Shown piece after piece: positions 1-8,325 of a stretch of DNA of 64,000 nt; position 1 is the stretch's first letter, and each line of letters starts with the position of its first letter. The notes beneath the pieces were generated by a model. That model searched no databases. It was not told the DNA's origin and worked only from the letters and a program-made list of their open reading frames with translations. Origin of the DNA: JAWWPG01 sp963820035 (GTDB lineage Bacteria; Actinomycetota; Actinomycetes; Propionibacteriales; Nocardioidaceae). A program made the position numbers and the translations under genes. The stretch lies in contig CAWFYK010000005.1 of assembly GCA_963820035.1 (NCBI GenBank), positions 508,034 through 572,033 of the forward strand. The letters run 5' to 3'.

Positions 1-1
1 C

Positions 2-1810
2 ATTCCCGGCTCACTGGAGCGCCTCGCGGACGGTCGCGCAGAGATCGTCGTGGTCGCCGAGCGGGTGGCCGAGCCCGAGCCGACCGTCGAGGTGTCAGCA
101 GCGGGAACCCTTGGACACGCCGACCATGTCGCGGCCGTCGCCCAGGAGGGCACCGGGGCACCGGACGTGCTGGAGCGCAGCTGGTTCGGCACCACCCTGC
201 AGCCGGAAGCACCCGACGAGCCTTATGACCAGGCGTCCGAGCCGGTCGTGGTGACCGCGACTGCGGAGCCCTCCGACCTCTCAGCGGCATCGGATGAGGC
301 AACCCCCTTCGTCTCGGCAGCGGCCGACGCCGAGACGTTCGACAAGCCCGAGGACCAGCCCGAGTCGGAGCTGGTGGTCGGGTCCCTGGCCGAGCCCGAA
401 TCTCAGTCCGTGGCCGAGCCCGACTCCGAGGCCGAGCCCGAGACCGATGCGAATGGCGACGCCGAGGGCGACCCGGAAGCACAGGTCGAGACGGGGGACG
501 AGACCGAGGACGCTGAGGATCTTCCGGCCGAGGAGGAGGTTCCGGCCGAGGACGAGGTGGCGGCCCTCGCCGCCCGGGACACCCCACCGGCCACCCGCCG
601 GCTGGTGTCGCTGGTCTCGGCCCTGCGGTCGCAGGCCGGCCGCCGCTACCACGCCGCCACCGCGAGTGCACGCGAGCCAACGACGGTCGGCACGCTGGCG
701 CTGTCGGAGAGCCTCGAGCAGCAGTCCGAGAGTCTGCCTGAGCTGGTCGAGCTCCGTCGCCGCGCTCCAGAGGACGACGTCGTCGATCCGGAGGCCCCGG
801 CGCGCCCGGCCAACGTCGCGCTGATCATCGACTCGACGACGGGGCTCGGGGAGGGCGATGTCCGCACCGTCCGACCCCTCAGCCCTCCCTCGGGTGGCGG
901 CGGACCGGCCGCCGCTGTGGCGGCGGCGAGCATCTCGCATCCCTTCCCGGAGCACAGCTACGCGGGATCCTTGACCGACGTACCCGCCGACGCCCCTGCA
1001 GCGACGACCGAGGCGCGTCGACCGGAGTCGTCACTGCCGCCGGAGCCGCTGTCGCGCCCGGCGCCCTCCTACGCCACCCCCGCCAACCTCGTCATCGGCA
1101 CCCAGATGCGGCGTGCCCGAGAGTGGCTCGACATGTCCGTCGACGACCTGGCCGAGCGCACCCGGATCCGTCCGTTCGTGATCGAGTCGATCGAGGTCGG
1201 TGACTTCTCCCCGTGCGGAGGCGACTTCTATGCCCGCGGCCATCTCCGGATGCTCTCGAGTGTCTTGGGCATCGACCCCGAGCCGATCCTGGCCTCCTAC
1301 GACGAGAACATCGCCAGCGCACCGGTGAGCCCCCGTGCCGTCTTCGACGCGGAGCTGTCGACCGGGGTGTTGCGGCCGACCGGCGGGGGTGCTCGGTGGG
1401 GTGCGCTGATCGGCACCGTCCTCGTGCTGCTGCTCGTCTGGGGGGTGGCCAGGTTCTTCCTCACCGACCAGAGCAACGTGAACGACTCGATCGTCCCGCC
1501 GCCGACGTCGAACGCCGCCGCCTCGCCGGGTATCGGCGATGCGGGGGTGCCGGTCGTGCCGCCGACCCACGTCACGCTTGCGAGCACCGGTGTCTCGTCA
1601 CGCGTCGTCGTCTGGGACAAGTCGATGAAGGTCGTGTTCCAGGGCCAACTGCACCCCGGGCAGGTGAAGACCGTCAGCGGGGCGGGACCGCTCCGGGTGA
1701 TGGCCGTCGACGCTGGTGCAGTGGCCCTGACGGCCCCCGGCCACCCGAAGGCACCGATGGGCAGCTCCGGACAGCGGATCTTCGTCCACGTGGGGCACCC
1801 GGCCTCCTGA
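2..1810 (+). CDS. RodZ-like helix-turn-helix membrane protein, 5' end outside the window
   Basis: The frame is open from base 2, so the true start lies upstream; the first internal GTG is at 50. Counted from that GTG, residues 1-340 are low-complexity and acidic, rich in Glu, Pro, Ala and Asp. An HTH_25/RodZ-type helix-turn-helix follows at about 345-420 (IGTQMRRAREWLDMSVDDLA onward), one membrane span at about 450-470 (LIGTVLVLLLVWGVARFF), and a DUF4115-like extracytoplasmic domain at about 505-583. RodZ proteins link the cell-shape machinery to the membrane and normally carry the HTH at the extreme N-terminus, so the long acidic extension is odd. The position just upstream of rimO and pgsA is usual for this gene in actinobacteria. 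The domain order is read from sequence; a role in morphogenesis is inferred. Confidence 0.75.
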   Translation: MPGSLERLADGRAEIVVVAERVAEPEPTVEVSAAGTLGHADHVAAVAQEGTGAPDVLERSWFGTTLQPEAPDEPYDQASEPVVVTATAEPSDLSAASDEATPFVSAAADAETFDKPEDQPESELVVGSLAEPESQSVAEPDSEAEPETDANGDAEGDPEAQVETGDETEDAEDLPAEEEVPAEDEVAALAARDTPPATRRLVSLVSALRSQAGRRYHAATASAREPTTVGTLALSESLEQQSESLPELVELRRRAPEDDVVDPEAPARPANVALIIDSTTGLGEGDVRTVRPLSPPSGGGGPAAAVAAASISHPFPEHSYAGSLTDVPADAPAATTEARRPESSLPPEPLSRPAPSYATPANLVIGTQMRRAREWLDMSVDDLAERTRIRPFVIESIEVGDFSPCGGDFYARGHLRMLSSVLGIDPEPILASYDENIASAPVSPRAVFDAELSTGVLRPTGGGARWGALIGTVLVLLLVWGVARFFLTDQSNVNDSIVPPPTSNAAASPGIGDAGVPVVPPTHVTLASTGVSSRVVVWDKSMKVVFQGQLHPGQVKTVSGAGPLRVMAVDAGAVALTAPGHPKAPMGSSGQRIFVHVGHPAS

Positions 1811-1863
1811 CCGGCCCGCGCTCCGAGGCCTGACGTCGCGGCCGGGCATACTGGGAACACCTC

Positions 1864-3306
1864 ATGAACACACTCACGTCGGTCGCGCTCGTGACCTTGG
1901 GCTGCGCCCGCAACGATGTCGACTCCGAGGAGCTCGCTGCTCGACTGGAGGCCGGTGGGTTTCGGCTCGTCGATGACCCGGACACGGCACAGACGGTCGT
2001 CGTCAACACCTGTGGCTTCGTTGAGGCGGCCAAGAAGGACTCCGTCGACACTCTGCTGGCAGCAGCCGAGCTCAAGGAGCACGGCCCCACCCAGGCCGTC
2101 GTCGCCGTCGGCTGTCTAGCCGAGCGATACGGCGCTGACCTCGCCGACTCACTGCCCGAAGCGGATGCGGTGCTCGGGTTCGACGACTACCCCGACATCG
2201 CCGCCCGACTCCGCGACATCCTGGCGGGGGAGCAGCATCACGCACACGTGCCTCGCGACCGGCGTGCCCTGCTGCCGCTGGCGCCGGCCGAGCGGGCCCG
2301 CGCCGCCAGCAACGCGATACCCGGTCATGCAGTCTCGCCGCCCGACCTCCCCGGCGGGATAGCGCCCGCAAGCGGACCCCGGGTGCTGCGGCGGCGGCTG
2401 GGATCCGGCCCGATGGCGCCTCTGAAGCTCGCCTCCGGGTGCGACCGGCGCTGCTCCTTCTGCGCCATCCCGTCGTTTCGCGGCTCCTTCATGTCCCGAC
2501 GGCCGACGGACGTGCTCGACGAGGGCCGCTGGCTCGCCGCCAACGGCGCCCGTGAGCTGTTCCTCGTCAGCGAGAACTCCACGTCCTACGGCAAGGACCT
2601 CGGGGATCTGAGGCTGCTCGAGACGCTGCTGCCGGAGCTGGCCTCGGTCGAGGGAGTCAGCCGAGTGCGGGTCTCCTACCTGCAGCCGGCCGAGATGCGG
2701 CCCGGCCTGATCGACGCCATCGCGTCGACGGAGCGGGTGGCGGCGTACTTCGACCTGTCGTTTCAGCACGCCTCCGGGCCGGTACTGCGGGCGATGCGAC
2801 GTTTCGGTGACGGCGACCGGTTCCTCGATCTGCTCGACGAGGTGCGCCGCGCCGCGCCGACCGCCGGCGTCCGGAGCAACTTCATCGTCGGCTTCCCGGG
2901 CGAGAGCGACCGTGACGTCGAGCTGCTCGCGGACTTCCTCGAGGCAGCCCGTCTCGATGCCGTCGGGATCTTCGGCTACAGCGACGAGGACGGCACCGAA
3001 GCGGCGGGCCTGCCGGGCCACCTGAGCGACGAGGAGATCCACACCCGCACGGACCACGTCACGAGGCTGGCGGAGGAGCTCACCGCCCAGCGGGCCGAGG
3101 ACCGGGTGGGTGAGCCGGTCGACGTGCTGGTCGAGTCCACCGACGGGCAGCTGGCGGTGGGCCGCCCGGAGGCGCAGGGGCCGGAGGTCGACGGCTCCAC
3201 GACGGTGCTCTCCCTTCCCCCGGGGGTGGTCGTCGGGGACATTGTTCGCGCGGTCGTCACCGGGTCCGAGGGTGTCGACCTCACAGCCATCGCGGTTACT
3301 CCGTAG
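1864..3306 (+). CDS. rimO: Ribosomal protein uS12 (S12) methylthiotransferase RimO
   Basis: A radical-SAM enzyme of the MTTase family that adds a methylthio group to an aspartate of ribosomal protein S12. It has 480 residues. The N-terminal UPF0004 domain carries the cluster cysteines C14, C50 and C84; the radical-SAM motif C193-x3-C197-x2-C200 lies in GCDRRCSFCAIP. A TRAM domain occupies roughly the last 65 residues. Residues about 125-185 form a Pro/Ala/Arg-rich insert between the two cluster domains. RimO rather than MiaB is supported by the neighbours (RodZ-like upstream, pgsA downstream) and by a separate MiaB at 28,976. The ATG at 1864 lies a few bases after a TACTGG -10-like element, so the leader is very short. 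Confidence 0.93.
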   Translation: MNTLTSVALVTLGCARNDVDSEELAARLEAGGFRLVDDPDTAQTVVVNTCGFVEAAKKDSVDTLLAAAELKEHGPTQAVVAVGCLAERYGADLADSLPEADAVLGFDDYPDIAARLRDILAGEQHHAHVPRDRRALLPLAPAERARAASNAIPGHAVSPPDLPGGIAPASGPRVLRRRLGSGPMAPLKLASGCDRRCSFCAIPSFRGSFMSRRPTDVLDEGRWLAANGARELFLVSENSTSYGKDLGDLRLLETLLPELASVEGVSRVRVSYLQPAEMRPGLIDAIASTERVAAYFDLSFQHASGPVLRAMRRFGDGDRFLDLLDEVRRAAPTAGVRSNFIVGFPGESDRDVELLADFLEAARLDAVGIFGYSDEDGTEAAGLPGHLSDEEIHTRTDHVTRLAEELTAQRAEDRVGEPVDVLVESTDGQLAVGRPEAQGPEVDGSTTVLSLPPGVVVGDIVRAVVTGSEGVDLTAIAVTP

Positions 3307-3316
3307 GTTGTCGGTC

Positions 3317-3958
3317 ATGTCGGTCGAGCGGTCCGCCTCGCACGAGGTCTCAGGAGCCGGCCCGAGCATCTGGAACCTGCCGAACGCGCTGACCACGCTG
3401 CGGATCCTGCTCACCCCGCTGCTCGGCTACCTGCTGCTCGCACAGGGCGGGAACGACATCACCTTGCGCATCTGGGCGTTCGTCGTGTTCCTGGTGGCGA
3501 TCATCACCGACCGCATCGACGGCGACATCGCCCGCCGTCGCAACCTGGTGACCGACTTCGGCAAGATCATGGACCCGATCGCCGACAAGGCCCTGACGGG
3601 AATGGCGTTCATCGGGCTCTCGCTGATCGGTGAGCTGTGGTGGTGGGTGACCATCGTCGTGCTCGGCCGTGAGGTCTGGGTGACGGCGCTGCGCTTCTGG
3701 GTGATCAGGCGCGGGGTCATCGCGGCCAGCCGAGGCGGGAAGATCAAGACGACCCTCCAGGCCTTCGCGCTGATGGGCTTCATCCTGCCGTTCCGTCAGC
3801 TCACCGGGGCCTGGGAGCCGGTCGGCCTCGCTCTGTGGTGGGTCGCCGTCGTGCTGATGGCGGCCGCGGTCGTCGTCACGGTGGTCACGGGCTACGACTA
3901 CAGCCGGACGGCGTTGCGCCTGCATCGCTCGACCCCCACCGGCGACCACGCGCCATGA
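3317..3958 (+). CDS. pgsA: CDP-diacylglycerol--glycerol-3-phosphate 3-phosphatidyltransferase
   Basis: An integral membrane enzyme of phosphatidylglycerol synthesis, 213 residues with several hydrophobic spans. The CDP-alcohol phosphotransferase signature DG-x2-AR-x8-G-x3-D-x3-D is complete in the segment starting DRIDGDIARRRN. The frame is open further upstream, but the ATG at 3317 gives the family N-terminus (IWNLPNALTTLRILLTPLLG). No ribosome binding site precedes it, and TAGGTT ends 7 bases before the ATG, suggesting a leaderless start. The stop overlaps the ATG of cinA (ATGA), so the two are probably translationally coupled. PgsA versus another CDP-alcohol transferase is decided mainly by the rimO-pgsA-cinA order. 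Confidence 0.9.
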   Translation: MSVERSASHEVSGAGPSIWNLPNALTTLRILLTPLLGYLLLAQGGNDITLRIWAFVVFLVAIITDRIDGDIARRRNLVTDFGKIMDPIADKALTGMAFIGLSLIGELWWWVTIVVLGREVWVTALRFWVIRRGVIAASRGGKIKTTLQAFALMGFILPFRQLTGAWEPVGLALWWVAVVLMAAAVVVTVVTGYDYSRTALRLHRSTPTGDHAP

Positions 3959-4473
3959 CCACAGTCCCAGAAGCCTCCGTCGAGACGGTCGCCGCGTCCT
4001 GCCTCGACAGGCTGAGACATGCCGGTCAGACCCTGGCGACCGCAGAGTCCCTGACGGCAGGTCTGGTCTCGGCGACGCTCGCCTCAGTCCCGGGCGCCTC
4101 CGACGTCTTGCGCGGCGGGCTGGCCGCCTATGCAAGCGACGTGAAGACGTCCGTGCTCGGAGTGGACGCCCAGCTGGTCGCCCTCCATGGTGTCGTCTCC
4201 GAGGAATGCGCCCGCGCCATGGCCGTGCGTGCGGCCCTGCTGTTCGAATCGACCTGGGCGGTCTCCACAACGGGCGTGGCGGGCCCCGACCGGCAGGAGG
4301 GCAAGCCTCCCGGCACGGTCTACGTGGCCGTGGCCGGGCCCGGCGTGGCACGCGTCAGAGCGCTCGCGCTGGCGGGCACCCGGGACGAGATCCGGCGTGC
4401 CACCGTCCTTGACGTGCTCACCCTGCTCGCCCGAGAGGCCCGGGTTCCGCGCCCTGCCCCATCCGCCGGGTAG
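3955..4473 (+). CDS. cinA: CinA C-terminal domain protein (nicotinamide-nucleotide amidohydrolase)
   Basis: A 172-residue stand-alone CinA C-terminal domain, without the N-terminal MoaB-like domain of full-length CinA. Family motifs are visible: TAESLTAGLVSATLASVPGA, YASDVK and TTGVAGPDRQEGKPPGTVYV. Enzymes of this family deamidate nicotinamide mononucleotide in pyridine nucleotide salvage. The start codon overlaps the pgsA stop, consistent with one transcript. ClgR follows after 54 bases and may have its own promoter, because TAGCCT (4471-4476) sits at the cinA stop codon. The call is secure; the in vivo substrate is taken from the family. Confidence 0.9.
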   Translation: MTTVPEASVETVAASCLDRLRHAGQTLATAESLTAGLVSATLASVPGASDVLRGGLAAYASDVKTSVLGVDAQLVALHGVVSEECARAMAVRAALLFESTWAVSTTGVAGPDRQEGKPPGTVYVAVAGPGVARVRALALAGTRDEIRRATVLDVLTLLAREARVPRPAPSAG

Positions 4474-4527
4474 CCTAGGGGGACAGCGGCTCGACGTCGC
4501 TGTGCGCCACGGTGGAGGAGGGACGTC

Positions 4528-4836
4528 ATGATCTTGGTCCGTCGGATGCTCGGCGACGTGCTGCGGCAGGAGCGACAGCGCCAGGGCCGGACGCTGCGGG
4601 ACATCTCCGCCAGCGCCCAGGTCAGCCTCGGCTACATCTCCGAGATCGAGCGCGGCCAGAAGGAAGCCTCCTCCGAGTGCCTCGCGGCCATCTGTCACGC
4701 CCTCGAGGTGCCGCTGTCCGTCGTACTCGCGGACGTGAGCGGAGAGATCGCCCGCGAGGAGGCCGCCGACAACCGAGTCGCCTCGCTGCCGAGCGCCGTC
4801 GCCCGTCCCGCCGGCGTCACGGATCTCGCCGCCTGA
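4528..4836 (+). CDS. clgR: ClgR-type XRE family transcriptional activator
   Basis: A 102-residue single-domain XRE helix-turn-helix protein (RQERQRQGRTLRDISASAQV, then LGYISEIERGQKEASSECLA at about 15-55). Size, motif and position after cinA match ClgR, which in actinobacteria activates clp protease and stress genes. The C-terminus reads VTDLAA; a terminal Ala-Ala is the known route by which ClgR is degraded by Clp protease in streptomycetes and corynebacteria, so feedback proteolysis is likely here (inference). A strong purine-rich binding site (GGAGGAGGG) precedes the ATG. Confidence 0.88.
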   Translation: MILVRRMLGDVLRQERQRQGRTLRDISASAQVSLGYISEIERGQKEASSECLAAICHALEVPLSVVLADVSGEIAREEAADNRVASLPSAVARPAGVTDLAA

Positions 4837-4888
4837 CCTTCCGCTGGGCACCGCCGCACCCACCCGGCGTCGTCGGTCGTGTCAGGAT

Positions 4889-7021
4889 GTGACGGTGACA
4901 GTGGACTCCTTCCCGCGCCTGGCCGCGCGGACGATGAACTTCCAGCTCGGCTTGCCGCGAGGCTTCGTGGTCAGCCCCGACGGGGCGCGGGTCGTCTTCC
5001 TGCGCTCCGACAGTGGCACGTCGCGCACCCACTCCCTCTGGGTCTTCGACGTCGCCACCGGTCACGAGCGGAAGGTCGCCGACCCGGCCGACCTCCTCCA
5101 CGAAGACGACGAGGAGCTGACGCACGAGGAGCGGGTACGCCGGGAGCGGATGCGGGTGGTGACCTCCGGGGTGGTGGCCTTCAGCACCGATGAGGCGGTG
5201 CGCGTCGCCGCTTTCGCCCTGTCCTCCAGGCTGTTCGTGGCCGACCTCGTCGGGTCCGCGCCGGCCCGCGAGGTGCCGGTCGCCGCTCCTGTCGTCGACC
5301 CGCAGCTCGATCCGACGGGACAGGCGATCGCCTATGCCGGGGACCGCGCGCTGCATGTGGTCGACCAGACCGGTGAGGACCGGATCCTGGTGGGGCCCGA
5401 TCCGGAGGACCCACCGGAGGTGTCCTGGGGTCTTGCCGAGTTCATCGCGGGCGAGGAGCTGGGCCGTTCGCGCGGGTTCTGGTGGGCGCCCGACGGGTCC
5501 TCGCTTCTGGTCGAGCGCTACGACGAGACCCCCGTCGCCGTCTGGCACATCGCCGACCCGCTCCACCCGGAGGTCGAGCCGGTCCGCCAGCGCTATCCGC
5601 AGGCCGGCAAGGCCAACGCTTTGGTGTCGCTGCACTGGGTGTCCCTGTTGGGCGACCGGATGGACCTCGACTGGTCTTCCGACCGTGACCACGACGGCAC
5701 TGTGCTGGAGTACCTCGCGGAGGTTCAGTGGAGTGCGGGACGTCCGCTGCTCGCCCTGCTGACGCGTGACCAGAGACGCCTGGAGCTGCGTGACGTCGAC
5801 GTCGCCACCGGCGCGACGACCGTCGTACGCGCCTTCACCGACGACTACTGGGTGGAGCTGCTGCCGGGCACGCCCCACCGGCTCAAGGACGGTCGGCTGC
5901 TCCACGGCCTCGACGACGGTGACACCCGGCGGCTCGCGGTCGACGGCGAGGCGTTCACGCCGCACGGGCTGCAGGTGCGCAGTGTCGTTGCGGTCGAGGA
6001 CGACGCGGTCGTGGCGTCGGTGGTGCCGCAGGTCGCGTCGGTGAGCCTCGCACGCCTCGGATATGACGGCAGCGTCACTTTGCTCAGTGACCCTGCCGGG
6101 GTCGCCGTCGGCGCCGCGGGGGGCGACACGGTCGTGATCCAGCACCGGTCGCTGGCCGACGCGGTGACCCGCACCACCGTGAGCCGCGGCGGCATGACGG
6201 CGGGGACCATCGCCGCGCTGAACGTCGAGCCGCCGCTGCGACTCAACCTCGAGACGTCGCAGCTCGGGTCCCGGGACTACCCCACGACCGTGCTGTTCCC
6301 CGCGAACCACGTCCGCGGCTCGCGGCGGCTGCCGGTGCTCCTCGACCCCTATGGCGGTCCGCACGGGCAGCGGGTGATGAACGCCTCGCAGGCCTATCTC
6401 TCCTCCCAGTGGCTCGCCGACCAGGGCTTCGTCGTCATCGTCGCGGACGGTCGAGGGATGGACGGCCGCGGACCTGCATGGGATCGGCTCGCCTACCACG
6501 ACTTCATCGGCACCGTCGACGACCAGGCCGAGGTGGTCGGGGAGGTGGCTCGGCGCTACCCGGGCGACCTCGACCTGAGCCGGGTGGCCATCCGTGGCTG
6601 GTCCTTCGGGGGCTATATCGCCGCCGCAGGCGTGCTGAGGCGCCCGGACGTGTTCGCGGCGGCAGTCGCAGGCGCGCCGGTGACTGACCAGCGGCTCTAT
6701 GACACGTGTTACTCGGAGCGTTACCTCGGTCATCCCGACACCGACAAAGACGTCTACGACGCGAACGACCTGACGCTCCTCGCGGGCGGGCTCAGCCGCC
6801 CGCTGATGCTGATCCACGGCCTCGCGGACGACAATGTGGCGATCGCACACACGCTGAAACTGTCGCAGGCATTGCTGACCGCCGGAAAGCCCCACGAGGT
6901 GCTGCCGTTGTCGGGAATCACCCACATGGCGAACTCGGAGACCGTTGCGGAGAACCTGCTGCTGCTCCAAGTCGACTTCCTCCGCCGGGCCATGGGGATC
7001 GCACCAGCCGCATCCTCCTAG
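4889..7021 (+). CDS. S9 family peptidase (dipeptidyl peptidase IV / prolyl oligopeptidase type)
   Basis: About 710 residues: an N-terminal DPP-IV-type beta-propeller (about 1-480) and a C-terminal alpha/beta-hydrolase. The catalytic triad is visible as S572 in GWSFGGY, D648 in GLADDNVAIAH and H679 in GITHMA. The propeller segment WGLAEFIAGEEL resembles the paired-glutamate motif by which DPP-IV binds the substrate N-terminus, suggesting aminodipeptidase activity. No signal peptide is seen, so it is probably cytoplasmic. GTG codons at 4889, 4895 and 4901 are all possible starts; AGGA at 4884-4887 is better spaced from the second. It is transcribed alone after clgR. Confidence 0.9.
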   Translation: MTVTVDSFPRLAARTMNFQLGLPRGFVVSPDGARVVFLRSDSGTSRTHSLWVFDVATGHERKVADPADLLHEDDEELTHEERVRRERMRVVTSGVVAFSTDEAVRVAAFALSSRLFVADLVGSAPAREVPVAAPVVDPQLDPTGQAIAYAGDRALHVVDQTGEDRILVGPDPEDPPEVSWGLAEFIAGEELGRSRGFWWAPDGSSLLVERYDETPVAVWHIADPLHPEVEPVRQRYPQAGKANALVSLHWVSLLGDRMDLDWSSDRDHDGTVLEYLAEVQWSAGRPLLALLTRDQRRLELRDVDVATGATTVVRAFTDDYWVELLPGTPHRLKDGRLLHGLDDGDTRRLAVDGEAFTPHGLQVRSVVAVEDDAVVASVVPQVASVSLARLGYDGSVTLLSDPAGVAVGAAGGDTVVIQHRSLADAVTRTTVSRGGMTAGTIAALNVEPPLRLNLETSQLGSRDYPTTVLFPANHVRGSRRLPVLLDPYGGPHGQRVMNASQAYLSSQWLADQGFVVIVADGRGMDGRGPAWDRLAYHDFIGTVDDQAEVVGEVARRYPGDLDLSRVAIRGWSFGGYIAAAGVLRRPDVFAAAVAGAPVTDQRLYDTCYSERYLGHPDTDKDVYDANDLTLLAGGLSRPLMLIHGLADDNVAIAHTLKLSQALLTAGKPHEVLPLSGITHMANSETVAENLLLLQVDFLRRAMGIAPAASS

Positions 7022-7214
7022 CGGCCCGGTCGGTCGGTGACGGCTCCGAGTCTCCCCTCGGACTCGTCCGGTCCAGCAGATCCGTCCGGTCGGGTCCCGG
7101 TGGGAAACTGCTCGCTTGGTCGGACCAATGCGGGTGCAGCGGCTGGGGCTGGACGGGCGTGGGTGGGATGGCGCAGAGTTGCAGGAGGCATGACAAGCGG
7201 AGGGAGGCCGTCAG

Positions 7215-7796
7215 GTGGTGGACACGAATCCTGAGCAGCTCGCGCTGGCGCTGGCGCAGACCGCCAGGCTGGTGGCGGGGGTGCAGGACTCCCAGTGGAG
7301 CGCACCGACCCCGTGCACCGAGTGGACGGTCCGCGACCTGGTCGGCCATCTCACGGCAGGCAACCGTCTCTTCGCCGCCGCTCTCGAGGGTGGAGCTGCG
7401 ACGCCGTCCCCGGCAGGGTACGGCGGCGACTCCGGTGAGGGAGCCGACGTGGCGTTTCGCGAGTCGGCGGACGCGCTGGTGCGAGCGTTCCGACGCCCGG
7501 GGGCGATGGAGCGGCTGGTGCAGGTGCCGTTCGGCTCGGTCCCCGGCGCGGTGGCGTTTCACCTTCGCCTCGTGGAGACCTTCACGCACGCCTGGGATCT
7601 GGCGCTCGCCACCGGGCAGCGGGTCGACTTTCCGACCGAGGTCGTCGAGCAGGAGCTCAGGTTCACCCAGGGCAGTCTGGAACGGGTCCCACCCGAGCGC
7701 CGGCCGTTCGCCCCCCCGCAGCCGGTTGCGGACGATGCGCCGGCTCTGGACCGGCTCGCGGCCTGCCTGGGACGGACGGTCGACCGGGCAGTTTGA
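7215..7796 (+). CDS. TIGR03086 family metal-binding protein (mycothiol-dependent maleylpyruvate isomerase N-terminal type)
   Basis: A 193-residue DinB-like four-helix protein. The family features TEWTVRDLVGHLTAGNRLFA near residue 35 and ETFTHAWDLALATGQ near 120 carry the histidines expected to bind a metal. Such proteins are typical of mycothiol-producing actinobacteria; most have no assigned substrate. GTG at 7215 follows GGGAGG with good spacing. Its 3' end is only a few bases from the convergent SRPBCC gene. The 193 bases between the peptidase and this gene hold no convincing reading frame. Confidence 0.8.
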   Translation: MVDTNPEQLALALAQTARLVAGVQDSQWSAPTPCTEWTVRDLVGHLTAGNRLFAAALEGGAATPSPAGYGGDSGEGADVAFRESADALVRAFRRPGAMERLVQVPFGSVPGAVAFHLRLVETFTHAWDLALATGQRVDFPTEVVEQELRFTQGSLERVPPERRPFAPPQPVADDAPALDRLAACLGRTVDRAV

Positions 7797-7799
7797 CGG

Positions 7800-8240
7800 C
7801 TACGCCGCGGGCAGCCCTTCGAGAACCCCGGTCATCTGCGGCACGAGCTTCTCGGCCAGCTTGTTGAACTCGCGCTTCATGAGCGGCTCAGCCAGCTTGG
7901 CCAGCCCGTTGAAGACGACGGTCGCGCGATAAGTGATGGAGGTGGCATCACCAAGATCCTCGAAGGTCAGGTCGTCCGTCGAGGTGGCCGTCTTGTTCGA
8001 CCCGACGAACGTCAGCCGGTGCGGGTCGGCGTACGTGAGCTCGTAGGTCAGCTCGGTCTTGCGCCCCAGGACCTCCGACACATTGCAGTACGTCGTGCCC
8101 ACTCTCGGCTCGCCCTCACTCTGCTGGACGCACGTCACCGTTCCGGGATCCCAGCGCTCGGCCGTCGCGAAGTCCGTGAGATAGCCGACAACCGTCTCAC
8201 AGCTCTGCTTCACGAGGAACGTGCGTTCGACCTGCACCAT
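7800..8240 (-). CDS. SRPBCC family protein (polyketide cyclase/START-like)
   Basis: A 146-residue protein beginning MVQVERTFLVKQSCETVVGY, with the pattern of the START/SRPBCC fold: an amphipathic strand, GYLTDFATAERWDPGT, then alternating strands and a long C-terminal helix (NGLAKLAEPLMKREFNKLAE). These proteins bind hydrophobic ligands; the substrate cannot be predicted. The frame is open far upstream, but ATG at 8240 gives the family N-terminus. It is convergent with the TIGR03086 gene and lies 85 bases downstream of lhr on the same strand. Confidence 0.82.
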   Translation of the reverse strand: MVQVERTFLVKQSCETVVGYLTDFATAERWDPGTVTCVQQSEGEPRVGTTYCNVSEVLGRKTELTYELTYADPHRLTFVGSNKTATSTDDLTFEDLGDATSITYRATVVFNGLAKLAEPLMKREFNKLAEKLVPQMTGVLEGLPAA

Positions 8241-8325
8241 GGGACTCGCTCTCGGGTTGGGTACTCTCGCCGCCCGGATCGGGCGACCTGACCTGCGGTT
8301 CGCTGGCCAGCCTACGGGCCGGTCG

